DNA from: Arachnia propionica
GTDB lineage: Bacteria; Actinomycetota; Actinomycetes; Propionibacteriales; Propionibacteriaceae
Reading direction: 5' to 3'
Length of the DNA stretch: 64,000 nucleotides
Assembly (NCBI RefSeq): GCF_037055325.1
Contig: NZ_CP146373.1
Coordinates: forward strand, 1,364,001 to 1,428,000
Part shown: positions 1-7,864 of the stretch, piece by piece
Numbering within the stretch: position 1 is the stretch's first letter
How the letters are laid out: each line of letters starts with the position of its first letter
Position numbers and translations under genes: made by a program
Notes under the pieces: model-generated
Told to the model about the DNA's origin: nothing
Seen by the model: the letters and a program-made list of their open reading frames with translations, nothing else
The model's database searches: none

Positions 1-2
1 CC

Positions 3-467
3 GACGCGGTCGATTTCTTCGGGGACGGGGAGACACGGGTTCCCGCGGCGCACCGGATGCTGAATCGTCTGGTGGACGTCGGGCTGGGTTATCTCGCTCT
101 CGGGCAGCCCTTGACTGCCCTGTCCGGCGGCGAACGCCAACGCCTGAAACTGGCGTCGGAACTCGATGCCAGCAGCACCATCCAGGTGCTGGATGAACCC
201 ACGACGGGCCTGCACCCCGCGGATGTGCAGCAGCTTCTGGCGCTGCTGGACCGGATCGTCGACTCCGGGAAATCGGTGATCGTGATCGAACACCACCAGG
301 CGGTCATGGCCCACGCCGACTGGATCATCGACTTGGGTCCGGGCGCCGGGAACGCCGGTGGGCTGCTGACCTTCGAAGGAACCCCCACCAAGATGGTCGA
401 GCAACGAACCACAATCACCGGTCGGCACCTCGCCGCTTACACGACCGGGACAGGAAGCACCGAGTAA
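3..467 (+). CDS. UvrA-like ABC ATPase, C-terminal part (5' end outside window)
   Basis: The frame is open from the first bases of the window, so only the last ~154 residues are present. The ABC signature LSGGERQRLKLA is followed by the Walker B stretch VLDEPTTGLHPADV and the switch histidine VIVIEHH. Then comes DWIIDLGPGAG(N)AGG, which is typical of the second ATPase domain of UvrA proteins. UvrA itself is the damage-recognition subunit of nucleotide excision repair. Many actinobacteria carry shorter UvrA paralogues linked to drug resistance (DrrC type). The ending, only a few dozen residues after the glycine-rich motif, fits either, and the missing N-terminal half is needed to choose. The following 170 bp hold no gene. 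Confidence 0.85.
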   Translation, partial: DAVDFFGDGETRVPAAHRMLNRLVDVGLGYLALGQPLTALSGGERQRLKLASELDASSTIQVLDEPTTGLHPADVQQLLALLDRIVDSGKSVIVIEHHQAVMAHADWIIDLGPGAGNAGGLLTFEGTPTKMVEQRTTITGRHLAAYTTGTGSTE

Positions 468-586
468 CGACACCGATCGTTTCAGTCCCGGTTGCAGGAG
501 GTAACGTCCCTGCCAGCGCTCGAGAGAACGCAGGCAAGGCCATAAATCTTTATCGAAAAACCTATCCCTTGAAGCATGGACAGGTT

Positions 587-592
587 TAGGCT
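587..592 (+). promoter_or_regulatory. Candidate -10 box (TAGGCT) for the AHSA1-MFS-USP operon
   Basis: TAGGCT fits the actinobacterial TANNNT -10 pattern and lies about 45 nt before the ATG at 638. A convincing -35 box at the usual distance is not visible. The gene itself has a good Shine-Dalgarno (AGGAGTGAGC), so a short leader is expected. Confidence 0.35.
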
Positions 593-637
593 GGGTGCCA
601 GGTCATGTGGGCAGTTCCACATCAACAGGAGTGAGCA

Positions 638-1120
638 ATGGTCGCCAATGTCATGTTGATCGTCGAGCGAAAGTTCGACTACCCCCAGAAACGTGTTTTC
701 AAGGCGTGGACGGCACCCGAGGAGATGATGCTCTGGCGAGGCAGCCCTGGCTGGCACGTCGAGCAGGAGACGGTTTCCTCGGAGTTGAAACTCGGCGGAA
801 AGCACCACCACGTGAAGATCCGCGACAACGACCCAACGGTCAGGGTCACCACGGATGCGGTCTTCACCGAATACTTCGATCCGGACGTCTTCGTCGCCCG
901 CCAGCGCATCACCGGTGACCCCGGCATCGATCCCGACATCCCGATGGAGCTACGCGTCGAGTTCACCAAGTACGGCCGCAACGGTGCTGGAACCCTCGTG
1001 CGCATCGTTCAGGGGCCCTACGAACCCTCCCGCGCCGAATACCACGCCACCGGTTGGGAGCGGGAGCTGAACCGTCTCGAGGAATTCCTGGCCGCCAATC
1101 CTGAGGGAGTTTCCCGATGA
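638..1120 (+). CDS. SRPBCC/AHSA1-family protein
   Basis: A 160-residue protein with the START/Bet v1-like pattern of the AHSA1 family: an N-terminal strand with KFDYPQKRVFKAWTAPEEM (the usual position of the 'W-T-xPE' helix) and a C-terminal amphipathic helix ending ATGWERELNRLEEFL. Such proteins bind hydrophobic ligands or act as small stress-related lipid or polyketide binders; the ligand here cannot be inferred. The ATG is preceded by AGGAGTGAGCA. Its stop codon overlaps the ATG of the MFS transporter gene (ATGA), so the two are probably translationally coupled, and a universal stress protein follows in the same run. Confidence 0.8.
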   Translation: MVANVMLIVERKFDYPQKRVFKAWTAPEEMMLWRGSPGWHVEQETVSSELKLGGKHHHVKIRDNDPTVRVTTDAVFTEYFDPDVFVARQRITGDPGIDPDIPMELRVEFTKYGRNGAGTLVRIVQGPYEPSRAEYHATGWERELNRLEEFLAANPEGVSR

Positions 1121-2490
1121 GCGCGACGGTTGTGCGGCAGAAGCCGCTCATGACGATGCCGCAGATCCTGCTGATGAACCTGGGATTCTTCGGTGTCCAG
1201 TACTCCTTCGGCATGCAGCAGACGGCCATCAACCCCATCTACCAGTTCCTCGGCGCAGACCCCGAGGAAATGCCGCTGCTGAACCTGGCCGGGCCGATCA
1301 CCGGCCTGCTGATCCAGCCCATGATCGGCGCCATTTCGGACAAGACATGGGTTCCCAAGTGGGGCCGCAGGCGTCCCTTCCTGCTGGCCGGCGCCATCGG
1401 CTGCTCCGTGTGCCTGTTCCTGTTCCCCTTCGCCTCCGCGGTGTGGATGGCCGTGCTGCTGCTGTGGCTGCTCGACGTGTCCAACAACACCGCCATGGAG
1501 CCCTACCGGGCGTTCATCTCCGACAGACTGCCGCCGTCGCAGCTGGCCAAGGGCTTCCTGGCCCAGTCCTTCTTCGCCGGCCTCGGAATCACCCTGGCCA
1601 ATGTGTCGCTGTTCGTGTTCCAGCAGGTTATCCCCGGCATCTTCGGCAGCCTTCCCTCCTGGGTGATGGCCTCCTTCATGCTGGGTACCGTCGCCTCCAT
1701 CGCCACCGTGCTGGTCTCGATCCTCAGCACCAAGGAACTCGACCCCACGCCCGAGGAACTCGCCGAGCTGCGCGCCCACAAGACCGGTTTCGTCGGCGCC
1801 CTCAAGGAGATCTGGGACGCCATCGTCGAGATGCCAGTTCAGCTGCGCAAGCTGGCGCTGGTCTACCTGTTCCAGTGGTACGCCATGAACTGCTACTGGC
1901 AGTACGTGTCGCTGTCCGTGGGGGAGTCCATCTTCGGGGCGACCCATGCCCTGGAGGAAGCCGATCCGGATCGGTACAAGACCTTGTTCGAGCAGGCCAC
2001 GGCATGGACCGGCCTGGTCAACGGTGCCTACAACGTCGTGACCTTCTGCGTGGCCTTCGCTCTGGTGGTCCTGGCCAAACGGCACGGCGCGAAGTTCGTC
2101 CACACCACCTGCCTGCTGCTGGCGGCGGTCGGCCTGGCCTTCTTCCCGCACATCACCGACAAGTACCTGCTGTTCGTGCCGATCATCGGCCTGGGGATCG
2201 CATGGGCCTCCATCTTGGGTGTGCCCTACATCATGGCCGTCCGCATGATCCCGTCCACCCGCTACGGCGTCTACATGGGCATCATCAACATGATGATCGT
2301 CATCCCGATGCTCATCCAGACCGTCACCTTCGGCACCGTCTACAAGCTGATCGGTGACCACCCCGGTAACGCGATCACCTTCGCCGCCGTCTTCCTGGCC
2401 CTGGCGGCCATCGCGATGCTCTGGATCAAGGAGCCGCCGATCGTCAAGGACGTCGACGATCTGTCCGAACCCGTGCCCGCCGAAAACTGA
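1117..2490 (+). CDS. MFS transporter (SLC45/sugar-cation-symporter-like)
   Basis: 457 residues with about twelve hydrophobic segments. A long motif-A-like loop between TM2 and TM3 (residues 71-88, GAISDKTWVPKWGRRRPF) is characteristic of the SLC45/sucrose-maltose-type branch of the major facilitator superfamily, where the loop carries the WGRRRP tail. A DVSNNTAMEPYRAFISD segment in TM4-TM5 also fits that branch. Likely a proton-coupled sugar or glycoside transporter in the plasma membrane; the substrate is not determined. Its start overlaps the stop of the AHSA1 gene by 4 nt, and a universal stress protein gene follows 21 nt downstream. Confidence 0.85.
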   Translation: MSATVVRQKPLMTMPQILLMNLGFFGVQYSFGMQQTAINPIYQFLGADPEEMPLLNLAGPITGLLIQPMIGAISDKTWVPKWGRRRPFLLAGAIGCSVCLFLFPFASAVWMAVLLLWLLDVSNNTAMEPYRAFISDRLPPSQLAKGFLAQSFFAGLGITLANVSLFVFQQVIPGIFGSLPSWVMASFMLGTVASIATVLVSILSTKELDPTPEELAELRAHKTGFVGALKEIWDAIVEMPVQLRKLALVYLFQWYAMNCYWQYVSLSVGESIFGATHALEEADPDRYKTLFEQATAWTGLVNGAYNVVTFCVAFALVVLAKRHGAKFVHTTCLLLAAVGLAFFPHITDKYLLFVPIIGLGIAWASILGVPYIMAVRMIPSTRYGVYMGIINMMIVIPMLIQTVTFGTVYKLIGDHPGNAITFAAVFLALAAIAMLWIKEPPIVKDVDDLSEPVPAEN

Positions 2491-2511
2491 TCTCCCACGA
2501 TTGGAGGGGAA

Positions 2512-3012
2512 ATGCTCAAGGACTACACCACGGTCGTCGTCGGAACCGACGGTTCCGAACTCGCCGGGCCGACCGTCACCCGGGCCGCGTGGATCGCGGT
2601 CAAGGAGGACGCCGACCTTGTCATCGTGTGCGCCTATGGTGGCGGTTCCCGAAGGGCCGACGCGAAGGTGTCGCTGACCGATACCGCACCGAGTCGCATC
2701 GGGCAGGTCCCGGGCAAGGAGGCCGCAACACTGGCCGTCACACACGCCAAGGACATCGCCATCGCCGCCGGGGCGCGTGTGAAGGCCACCCTGCTGGTGG
2801 AGGCGGACCCCGCCGAAGCGCTGCTCAGCAGTTCGAAACAGCACCTCGGGGATCTCATCGTGATCGGCGCCATCCGCGACCGCTCGATCGCTGGCCGCCT
2901 GCTCGGTGACGTCGCCAGCGTCGTCGTCAAGCGCGCCCACTGCGACGTGCTGGTGATCCGCCCGGTCAACCCAAACGAGGGCGACCAGGTCCGTCCAGAA
3001 AGCAACACCTGA
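2512..3012 (+). CDS. Universal stress protein (UspA family)
   Basis: 166 residues, a single Usp domain. The first strand is TTVVVGTDGSELA with the conserved aspartate, and the nucleotide-binding loop near residues 115-135 reads IVIGAIRDRSIAGRLLGDVA before the terminal strand CDVLVIRP. The canonical ATP motif is G-2x-G-9x-G-S/T. Here the second glycine is replaced by arginine and the final G-S by G-D, so ATP binding may be weakened. The start is set by GGAGGGGAA just before ATG. Last gene of the AHSA1-MFS operon; a strong hairpin follows. Confidence 0.88.
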   Translation: MLKDYTTVVVGTDGSELAGPTVTRAAWIAVKEDADLVIVCAYGGGSRRADAKVSLTDTAPSRIGQVPGKEAATLAVTHAKDIAIAAGARVKATLLVEADPAEALLSSSKQHLGDLIVIGAIRDRSIAGRLLGDVASVVVKRAHCDVLVIRPVNPNEGDQVRPESNT

Positions 3013-3034
3013 CAGGTCGCACAGCAGGTCGTGC

Positions 3035-3074
3035 ACGAGATGGAGGAGCCACTTCAGTGGCCCCTCCATCTCGT
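3035..3074. terminator. Bidirectional hairpin terminator between convergent genes
   Basis: A 19-bp inverted repeat with one mismatch (3035-3053 against 3056-3074) closes over the turn TTCA. It sits between the stop of the universal stress protein (3012) and the stop of the convergent CPBP-like gene (3090). The position and strength suggest it terminates both transcripts. There is no long T-run. Confidence 0.75.
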
Positions 3075-3089
3075 TGCTCCGGTGACGGG

Positions 3090-3878
3090 TCAGTTCCGGC
3101 GGCTCATGCCAAGCCAGAAGATCATGACGATGAAACCGATGAAGAGGCCGATCCACAGCCCCGACCAGCTGAGCAGCAGGATCAGGGTGTACAGAACGCT
3201 CGGCCAGTCGTTCAGCAGAGTCATGAGCAGGTAGCCAAGAACACCCGACCACACGCTCCGCTTCCTGAGCGCCACCAGCACCGGTGGGATCGCCAGCAAC
3301 ACCCCGCGGACGGCCTCGGCGGTCACCCGAGTTGGTGAAAGAGGCGCAAATCCAACCTGCAGCAGCGTGAACCCCAGAATGACGATCGCTGCGGCCCACA
3401 CCGCCCCGATCCGTTCACGCAGCCGCGGCAGCGCGTAACCGAAGAACAGCACACCGTCCACGAAAACCGTCCAGGCCGGTACCAGCAGGACCTGCGCAAC
3501 CAGCAACCACAGCGGGGTGTCCAGTGTCGGAGTGGGCTTCCCTTCCACGCGGAGCCAGCTCTCCGCGAAGGCGTAGGCCAGCAGCGAGACGCAGACCATG
3601 CAGGCCCCGACCGCCAGCGACCACCCGAAGTCGCGGGCAGTGAATGGCCCCAGGAATCTGCGGAAACTCGTCCGTTCTCGCCTGAGCAGCCACCACAGCA
3701 ACGCCAGGTTGAGCACACCGAGGATCGCCTGTCCCTCGTCGTACCAGTAGGGATTGTGTCCGGCCAACAGCAGCCAGACGCCGAACGCCAGCAGCGGGAC
3801 CACCCGTGCCGCCAGGGCGAGCAGCGGATGCCACAGCGCCACCGGGGGCCGGGGTTTCGCGGTCTTCTTCCTCGTCAC
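3090..3878 (-). CDS. CPBP-family-like membrane protein, catalytic motif lost
   Basis: 262 residues from a GTG start at 3878 (GGTGGG just upstream). A longer frame exists but its extra N-terminus is low-complexity and overlaps the ABC transporter gene. Seven or eight hydrophobic segments. The segment VDGVLFFGYALPRLRERIG aligns with the first motif of CPBP/CAAX-type membrane peptidases, normally EExxFRGxLxxxL. Both glutamates and the arginine are replaced, and the later histidine positions (LQVGFAPL and the last helices) are also missing. It is probably a non-catalytic relative. It follows the ABC gene 37 nt downstream on the same strand. Confidence 0.6.
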   Translation of the reverse strand: MTRKKTAKPRPPVALWHPLLALAARVVPLLAFGVWLLLAGHNPYWYDEGQAILGVLNLALLWWLLRRERTSFRRFLGPFTARDFGWSLAVGACMVCVSLLAYAFAESWLRVEGKPTPTLDTPLWLLVAQVLLVPAWTVFVDGVLFFGYALPRLRERIGAVWAAAIVILGFTLLQVGFAPLSPTRVTAEAVRGVLLAIPPVLVALRKRSVWSGVLGYLLMTLLNDWPSVLYTLILLLSWSGLWIGLFIGFIVMIFWLGMSRRN

Positions 3879-3915
3879 CCCACCAAGTCTGCCCGGTTCT
3901 GGTGGAAACCAGGGA

Positions 3916-5540
3916 TCAGTCCTCCGGGAGGGTGACGGCCGGGTCGTCGTCTCGGATGGGGGCCTGCGGGTCGTGGGTGGCGACCACGACGACACACCGT
4001 TCGGCACGCGACTCGATGATGCGCCACACCCGGTCCCTGAGGTTCGCGTCCATCCCGGCGGTCGGTTCGTCCAGGACCACGATCCGGTTGGACTCGTCGG
4101 CGAGCGCCCGGGCCAGCGCGACCCGCCGTCCCTCTCCCACCGAGACCCCGCCCCGGTCGGGGGCGATCACCTCGTGTTCGCGGGCCCCTCCCCGGGAGAA
4201 CTCCCCCAGGCCGAGCTCCCGGAGGATCCCGTCGACGGCACCGGGTGGCAGGTCGCGTCCGAAACGCACGTTGTCGATGACCGTGCCGGCCAGCAGTCCC
4301 GGTTCCTGGGGCAGGTAGGAGAAGGCTTCCCCGCGGCCGGGTCCGGTGCGGAGGCTTCCGTCGGCCAGGCCTCGGAGCCCAAGGAACCGTTCCGCCCAAG
4401 TGGTCTTGCCGGCTCCGCTGTCACCCAGGCACCAGACGGGCCTACCGGGCGTCCACACCGGTGGTTCCGGCGCGGCTCCCCGTGCCCCGGTGGCGTCGTC
4501 GACCGGCGGGTCGATCCTAGTCTGCGCCTCCCGGTACTGGCTCTCCGAGACCGCCAGGGTGGACAGGCCGAAGCCAGCGTCCTGCAGGGGCGCGACGGCG
4601 GACAGGAAACCCCGGAGACCGCGATCATGACGCCCAGCGACGGGGGTTCGCCGGCCCGGGCGAACAAGCAGAGCGCGACGGCAATCCCGGCCGCGAGCAC
4701 CAGGGCCTGACTCACCTGGAGGCCGCGGGTGGCGCGGTAGGAGCGCATGGCGCGGCGCTCGACCCTCGACCTGTCGCGCCGGTACCACTGCCGGGCGTGG
4801 GCATGGCCGTCGAAGATCCTGGTTTCCCGCCACAGAGACAGCAGGTTCACCAGCACCCCGAAGCTTCGCATCGCCTCCTTGAAGAAGAGCGTCTGGAGGC
4901 GTTGATGGCGGCGGATCAGTGGGGTGCTGGTGGCGGCGTAGACCAGCACGGTGGCCAGGAAGACGGCGAGCACCCCGATTCCTCCCACGAGACCGACCGT
5001 CGCCGTACCCGCGAGAATGCTGACCCCGGCGGGCAGCAGGGACAGGTGCAGGCAACTCAGTCCCTCGCGCAGGGCGGACGCCGCGGAGTCGATGGCGAAA
5101 CCCACGGTAGACTCGTCCACCCGTCCCCTGGTGCGCGGGTCGGACCGGTTACTGCGGTCCAGGGCACGAACCATGAAACGGGACTGCATGGCCTGTTCCA
5201 GGCGGCCGTAGGTCGGCAGGAAACAGGTCCGGCCCGCAGTTCCCAGCCACCAGACCGCCGCGTAGAGCACCGCGACGACGGGCAGACCGCAGCGCCACCA
5301 TGCGCTCTGGAGGACGAACTCCAGCCCGAGCCCCAGCACCACGGGGGCGAGGATCCGCGCGAACGCCCCCGCAACGACGGCGCCAATCACCGTCAGATTC
5401 CGTGCCCGGGAGGTGGCGTCCGCCTCCCGGCAGATCAGGAGCGCGAATCGCCACATCGCGCGGTCAGGCTCCGAGGGTTTCCCTCGCTCCCTGTTGAACG
5501 GCGACATGTACTTGAAACCCCGCCCTCTACCCAAAGACAC
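3916..5540 (-). pseudogene. ABC exporter half-transporter, split by a -1 frameshift
   Basis: The membrane half (from 5540, or the ATG at 5507) reads through about five hydrophobic segments to ...GVMIAVSG near 4614. The ATPase half continues in another frame from ...FLSAVAPLQD to the stop at 3916. Joined, they make a ~540-residue type-1 exporter half: Walker A GDSGAGKTTW, Q-loop LPQEPGLLAG, a weak signature VSVGEGRRVALA, Walker B RIVVLDEPTAGMD and switch histidine VATHD. The ATPase resembles the CydC/CydD family. The break coincides with CCCC at 4610-4613; one more C would restore the frame. No canonical slippery heptamer is seen. It is either a pseudogene or a homopolymer sequencing error. 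Confidence 0.75.
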
Positions 5541-5590
5541 TGGAACCCGATGCTATTCGCATGCCCCAGAAGGTCTGGACACCGACAGGA

Positions 5591-5636
5591 ACAGAACGAC
5601 GGGTCGCACCCAGCTGGGTGCGACCCGTCGTTCTGT
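5591..5636. terminator. Perfect 23-bp palindrome, terminator of the transcarboxylase operon
   Basis: Positions 5591-5613 and 5614-5636 are exact reverse complements, centred on CAGCTG. The hairpin lies 18 bp beyond the stop of the 1.3S gene (5654) and upstream of the divergently placed end of the ABC gene region, so it most likely ends the minus-strand transcarboxylase transcript. It is the strongest hairpin in the window. Confidence 0.8.
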
Positions 5637-5653
5637 CTCGGAAAGGGTGAGGG

Positions 5654-6013
5654 TCAGAGCTCGATCAGAGCCTGGCCGCCCTGGACGGGCTCACCCTGCT
5701 TGACGAGGATGGCCGAGACCGCACCAGCCGCAGGGGCCGTGATCTCGGTTTCCATCTTCATGGCCTCCAGGACCAGGAGCACCTGGCCTGCCTCAACCTC
5801 GTCGCCCTCGGCGACGAGGATGCGGGCCACCGAGCCAGCCAGCGGCGCGACGACGGCATTGGCAGCAGCCGCACCAGCAGCCGACGGGGCCGGGGCCGCC
5901 ACCGGTGCGCCACCCGAGCCACCGATCACGATCGGCGGAAGGCTTGGGACTTCCTTCTCGACCTCAACATCAATCTCGTACTCCGTCTGATTGACGGTCA
6001 CCTTCAGTTTCAT
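5654..6013 (-). CDS. Methylmalonyl-CoA carboxytransferase 1.3S subunit (biotin carrier)
   Basis: 119 residues. N-terminal assembly segment ([16 protein letters not shown]), an alanine/proline hinge (residues ~36-55), and a C-terminal biotinyl domain with EAMKMET; Lys86 is the biotin attachment site. In transcarboxylase the carrier shuttles the carboxyl group from methylmalonyl-CoA (12S site) to pyruvate (5S site), giving propionyl-CoA and oxaloacetate without free CO2. Size and architecture match the Propionibacterium 1.3S subunit. It is the last gene of the operon, 16 nt after the 85-residue gene. A biotin-protein ligase is needed elsewhere in the genome. Confidence 0.95.
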   Translation of the reverse strand: MKLKVTVNQTEYEIDVEVEKEVPSLPPIVIGGSGGAPVAAPAPSAAGAAAANAVVAPLAGSVARILVAEGDEVEAGQVLLVLEAMKMETEITAPAAGAVSAILVKQGEPVQGGQALIEL

Positions 6014-6029
6014 GGGTTGTCTCCTTCAA

Positions 6030-6287
6030 TCAGCGAGCGTGCGGGACAGCACGGTTGTGGGACTGTTCACGGGTGGCCTGGACCCAGCCGGGCTGGGTGC
6101 TGAAACGGACCGCCCGCACTTTGGCCTTGTGCCCGAGGGAGGCCGCGACGGCGGCTCCGATCGCAACGAGATCCTCCTCGGGGATCCCCTGCCGGGCTTC
6201 GAGCTTGGCGAGACGCTCATCGAGGGTCTTGAGCTGAGCCGTCAGCTTCTCGACCGCCGCAAGGAGCGCAGCGTTGTTGTCAGACAT
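6030..6287 (-). CDS. Small conserved-position protein in transcarboxylase operon, function unknown
   Basis: 85 residues lying between the 12S and 1.3S genes with 12-16 nt gaps, so it is almost certainly co-transcribed. The first ~50 residues are a charged helix with heptad character (LLAAVEKLTAQLKTLDERLAK), the middle AIGAAVAASLGH is a second short helix, and the tail VRAVRFSTQPGWVQATREQ is basic. Tails of this kind (GW..A/G-R) occur in small accessory subunits of biotin-dependent decarboxylases such as OadG/MmdD/E. A structural or assembly role in the carboxytransferase is therefore plausible, but it is an inference. Confidence 0.75.
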   Translation of the reverse strand: MSDNNAALLAAVEKLTAQLKTLDERLAKLEARQGIPEEDLVAIGAAVAASLGHKAKVRAVRFSTQPGWVQATREQSHNRAVPHAR

Positions 6288-6299
6288 CTACGACTCCGA

Positions 6300-7856
6300 T
6301 CAGGCTGGGAAGAGACCGTGCTTCTTCGCGGGACGCAGCTGGCGCTTACCGGCCAGCAGTTCCAGCGACAGTGCGATCTCACGGCGGGTGTCCGCCGGGT
6401 CGATGATGTCGTCAACCAGACCACGGGAGGCAGCCATGTAGGGCGTCGAGAAGGTCTCGCGGTATTCCTCCACAAGCTCTGCGCGACGAGCCTCGGTGTC
6501 CTCGGCGGCCTCGATCTCGCGGCGGAACACCACGTTCGCGGCGCCCTCAGCACCCATGACGGCGATTTCGGCGGTCGGCCAGGCGAACACCTTGTCGGCA
6601 CCCAGGTCCTTCGAGCACATCGCCAGGTAGGCGCCGCCGTAGGCCTTGCGCAGCACGACCGTGATCTTCGGGACAGTCGCGGCGGAGTAGGCAAACAGCA
6701 TCTTCGCGCCGTGGCGGATGATGCCGCCGTGCTCCTGCGCCACGCCAGGCAGGAAGCCAGGGACGTCGACGAGGTTGACCACGGGGATGTTGAACGCGTT
6801 GCAGAAGCGGATGAACTTGCTGCCCTTGTCCGAGGAGTCGATATCCAGCACACCGGACATGACACTCGGCTGGTTCGCGATGATACCGATCGAGCGACCG
6901 TTGATGCGGGCGAAGCCGACCACGATGCTCTTGGCCCAGCCGGCCTGCACCTCGAGGAAGTCGCGGTGATCGACGATTTCGGCGATGACATCGCGGATGT
7001 CGTAGCCCTTGTTGCTCTCGAGCGGAATGATCTCGCGCAGCTTCTCGTTGGGCTCGATCGAATCGTCGGGATCGACGATCGGGGGCTCCTCGGAGTTGTT
7101 CTGCGGCAGGAAGCTAAGCAGCTTCTTCGCGATCAGGATGGCCTGCTCGTCATCGTCGGCCACGAAGTCGATGACACCAGAGCGACCCATGTGGGCGTCA
7201 GCGCCACCGAGGGCGTCCTGGGTGACCTCCTCGCCTGTGACCTGCTTGATTACGCCCGGGCCCGTGATGAACATGTGGGCCTTGCGGGTCTGGATGATGA
7301 AGTCGGTCAGGGCCGGGGAGTAAGCAGCGCCACCGGCGCAGGGGCCGGCGATGATCGAGATCTGCGGCACCGCGCCCGAGAGCAGCACGTTGGCGTAGAA
7401 GACCTTGCCGTAGCCGGACAGGGAGTCGATGCCCTCCTGCACGCGGGCGCCGCCCGAATCGTTGATGAAGATGAACGGGGTGCCGGTCTCCAGCGACGCC
7501 TCCAGCATCTCGGTGACCTTGATGGAGTGGGTTTCACCAGCCGACCCACCCATCACGGTGAAGTCCTGGCTGGCCAGGTGGACGGGACGACCCAGCACGG
7601 TCGCGGATCCCGTCACCACACCGTCGGCGGCCATGTAGGCCTTGTCCATGCCGAAGGTGGTGGTGCGGTTGCGGCGGAAAGCGCCGGTTTCCTGGAAGGA
7701 GCCTTCATCGATCAGCTCTTCGATGCGGTCGCGGGCAGTCATCTTGCCGCGGTCACGCTGCTTGTCCAGCTTGTCGGTGCCGCCTCCGGCCTCGACCTTT
7801 GTCCGGGCCTCCTCGAGCTGCTGAAGGCGCTCGGCCATGGTGTGTTGCTTGCTCAT
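6300..7856 (-). CDS. mmdA: Methylmalonyl-CoA carboxytransferase 12S subunit
   Basis: 518 residues, the full length of an acyl-CoA carboxyltransferase (PccB/MmdA) chain. It has two crotonase-like halves. The N-terminal half contains FINDSGGARVQEGIDSLSGYG and AGPCAGGAAYSPALTDF, and the C-terminal half VDVPGFLPGVAQEHGGIIRHGAKML and KAYGGAYLAM; the paired glycine-rich oxyanion loops bind acyl-CoA and carboxybiotin. The 12S hexamer transfers CO2 from methylmalonyl-CoA to the biotin on the 1.3S subunit. It starts 8 nt after the 5S stop, consistent with coupled translation. The same fold serves propionyl-CoA carboxylase, but neighbouring 5S and 1.3S genes make transcarboxylase the better name. Confidence 0.95.
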   Translation of the reverse strand: MSKQHTMAERLQQLEEARTKVEAGGGTDKLDKQRDRGKMTARDRIEELIDEGSFQETGAFRRNRTTTFGMDKAYMAADGVVTGSATVLGRPVHLASQDFTVMGGSAGETHSIKVTEMLEASLETGTPFIFINDSGGARVQEGIDSLSGYGKVFYANVLLSGAVPQISIIAGPCAGGAAYSPALTDFIIQTRKAHMFITGPGVIKQVTGEEVTQDALGGADAHMGRSGVIDFVADDDEQAILIAKKLLSFLPQNNSEEPPIVDPDDSIEPNEKLREIIPLESNKGYDIRDVIAEIVDHRDFLEVQAGWAKSIVVGFARINGRSIGIIANQPSVMSGVLDIDSSDKGSKFIRFCNAFNIPVVNLVDVPGFLPGVAQEHGGIIRHGAKMLFAYSAATVPKITVVLRKAYGGAYLAMCSKDLGADKVFAWPTAEIAVMGAEGAANVVFRREIEAAEDTEARRAELVEEYRETFSTPYMAASRGLVDDIIDPADTRREIALSLELLAGKRQLRPAKKHGLFPA

Positions 7857-7864
7857 TTCACTCC

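Noticed and set aside
1018..3399. A 793-codon open frame on the minus strand across the MFS and universal stress protein genes
   Set aside because: It is the antisense of well-supported plus-strand genes, has His/Asp/Gly-rich low-complexity content typical of high-GC shadow frames, and shows no domain.
4605..4620. Programmed -1 frameshift in the ABC exporter gene
   Set aside because: In the zero frame the site is C GGG GTT, which does not fit X XXY YYZ, and no downstream stimulatory structure stands out; an indel is simpler.
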